This document shows, piece by piece, positions 62,581 to 62,633 of a stretch of 62,633 bases of DNA. The notes below the pieces were generated by a model. It made no database searches, was not told the origin of the DNA, and was given only the letters and a program-made list of their open reading frames with translations. The stretch covers positions 1-62,633 of the forward strand of contig NZ_JNWQ01000037.1 of assembly GCF_000716875.1 (NCBI RefSeq), in the 5' to 3' direction. Source of the stretch: Streptomyces novaecaesareae (GTDB lineage Bacteria > Actinomycetota > Actinomycetes > Streptomycetales > Streptomycetaceae). Positions within the stretch are counted from its first letter, which is position 1. Each line of letters starts with the position of its first letter. The position numbers and the translations under genes were made by a program.

Positions 62581-62633
62581 CTGTCTCTTATACACATCTG
62601 ACGCTGCCGACGAGCGATCTAGTGTAGATCTCG
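62581..62633. other. Illumina Nextera adapter, not genomic
   Basis: CTGTCTCTTATACACATCT at 62581-62599 is the Tn5 mosaic end, followed by GACGCTGCCGACGA (Nextera read-1 adapter), the 8-base GCGATCTA (complement of i5 index N501, TAGATCGC) and GTGTAGATCTCG of the P5 side. It is untrimmed read-through at the contig end. Confidence 0.98.

Overview
The window is about 72% GC, GTG/TTG starts are frequent, and genes are tightly packed. Several chromosomal genes on the right (resuscitation-promoting factors, tesB, DUF1684, alkB) are typical of Streptomyces, Kitasatospora and relatives, so I read it as the end of a draft contig from such an actinomycete. The last 53 bases are not genomic: they are Illumina Nextera adapter with an i5 index, so the true sequence stops at about 62580.

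The organising principle is one tRNA-Pro(GGG) gene on the minus strand (54135-54208). Three partial copies of its 3' half lie to its left, at 6151-6191, 24868-24910 and 26438-26477. Each sits beside a hairpin that looks like a copy of the tRNA terminator. This is the pattern left by successive integrations at a tRNA 3' end. It divides the window into an element ending at 6.15 kb (Hachiman-like hamAB plus a tyrosine integrase), a second of 18.7 kb (RiPP cluster), a third of 1.5 kb (one Xis-like gene), a fourth of 27.7 kb (defence island), and ordinary chromosome from 54.2 kb onward. Only the first carries an integrase inside the window.

Element 2 (6.2-24.9 kb) holds a thiazole/oxazole-modified peptide cluster. 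A 44-residue precursor, missing from ordinary ORF calls and ending in a short core with CCCS, is followed by a SagB-type dehydrogenase, an ocin-ThiF-like leader-binding protein, a YcaO cyclodehydratase, two CPBP membrane proteases and a luciferase-like flavin oxidoreductase. A P450 and an O-methyltransferase run divergently. A 14-TM exporter and a TetR regulator share operator-like dyads. An XRE/ImmA-type peptidase/seven-TM membrane-protein trio, an MmyB-like regulator, an amidohydrolase and a small lipoprotein complete it.

Element 4 (26.5-54.1 kb) is a defence island. (a) A translationally coupled five-gene operon contains clear DISARM core genes drmA and drmB, but has no drmC and no methylase; a NERD-nuclease/SF1 helicase and two unrecognised proteins accompany them. 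(b) A NaeI-type restriction-modification system, with a Vsr nuclease and a separate cytosine methylase, is preceded by a ParB-like protein, a SNF2-type helicase and two HNH-type proteins. (c) An ISKra4-family insertion sequence with perfect inner ends carries a one-base frameshift in its transposase. (d) A three-gene operon encodes a large protein joining a Lon-like S16 peptidase domain, one membrane helix and WD40 propellers.

The right flank is chromosomal housekeeping: an MFS exporter, DUF1684, acyl-CoA thioesterase II, AlkB, two Rpf-like cell-wall hydrolases (one with a long leader where streptomycetes carry a c-di-AMP riboswitch), a hypothetical protein, a 26-bp tandem repeat with internal dyads, and a truncated His/Gln-rich protein. 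The best candidates for undescribed biology are the drmC-less DISARM-like operon, the ParB/SNF2/HNH/NaeI/Vsr cassette, the S16-WD40 operon and the CCCS azole peptide.
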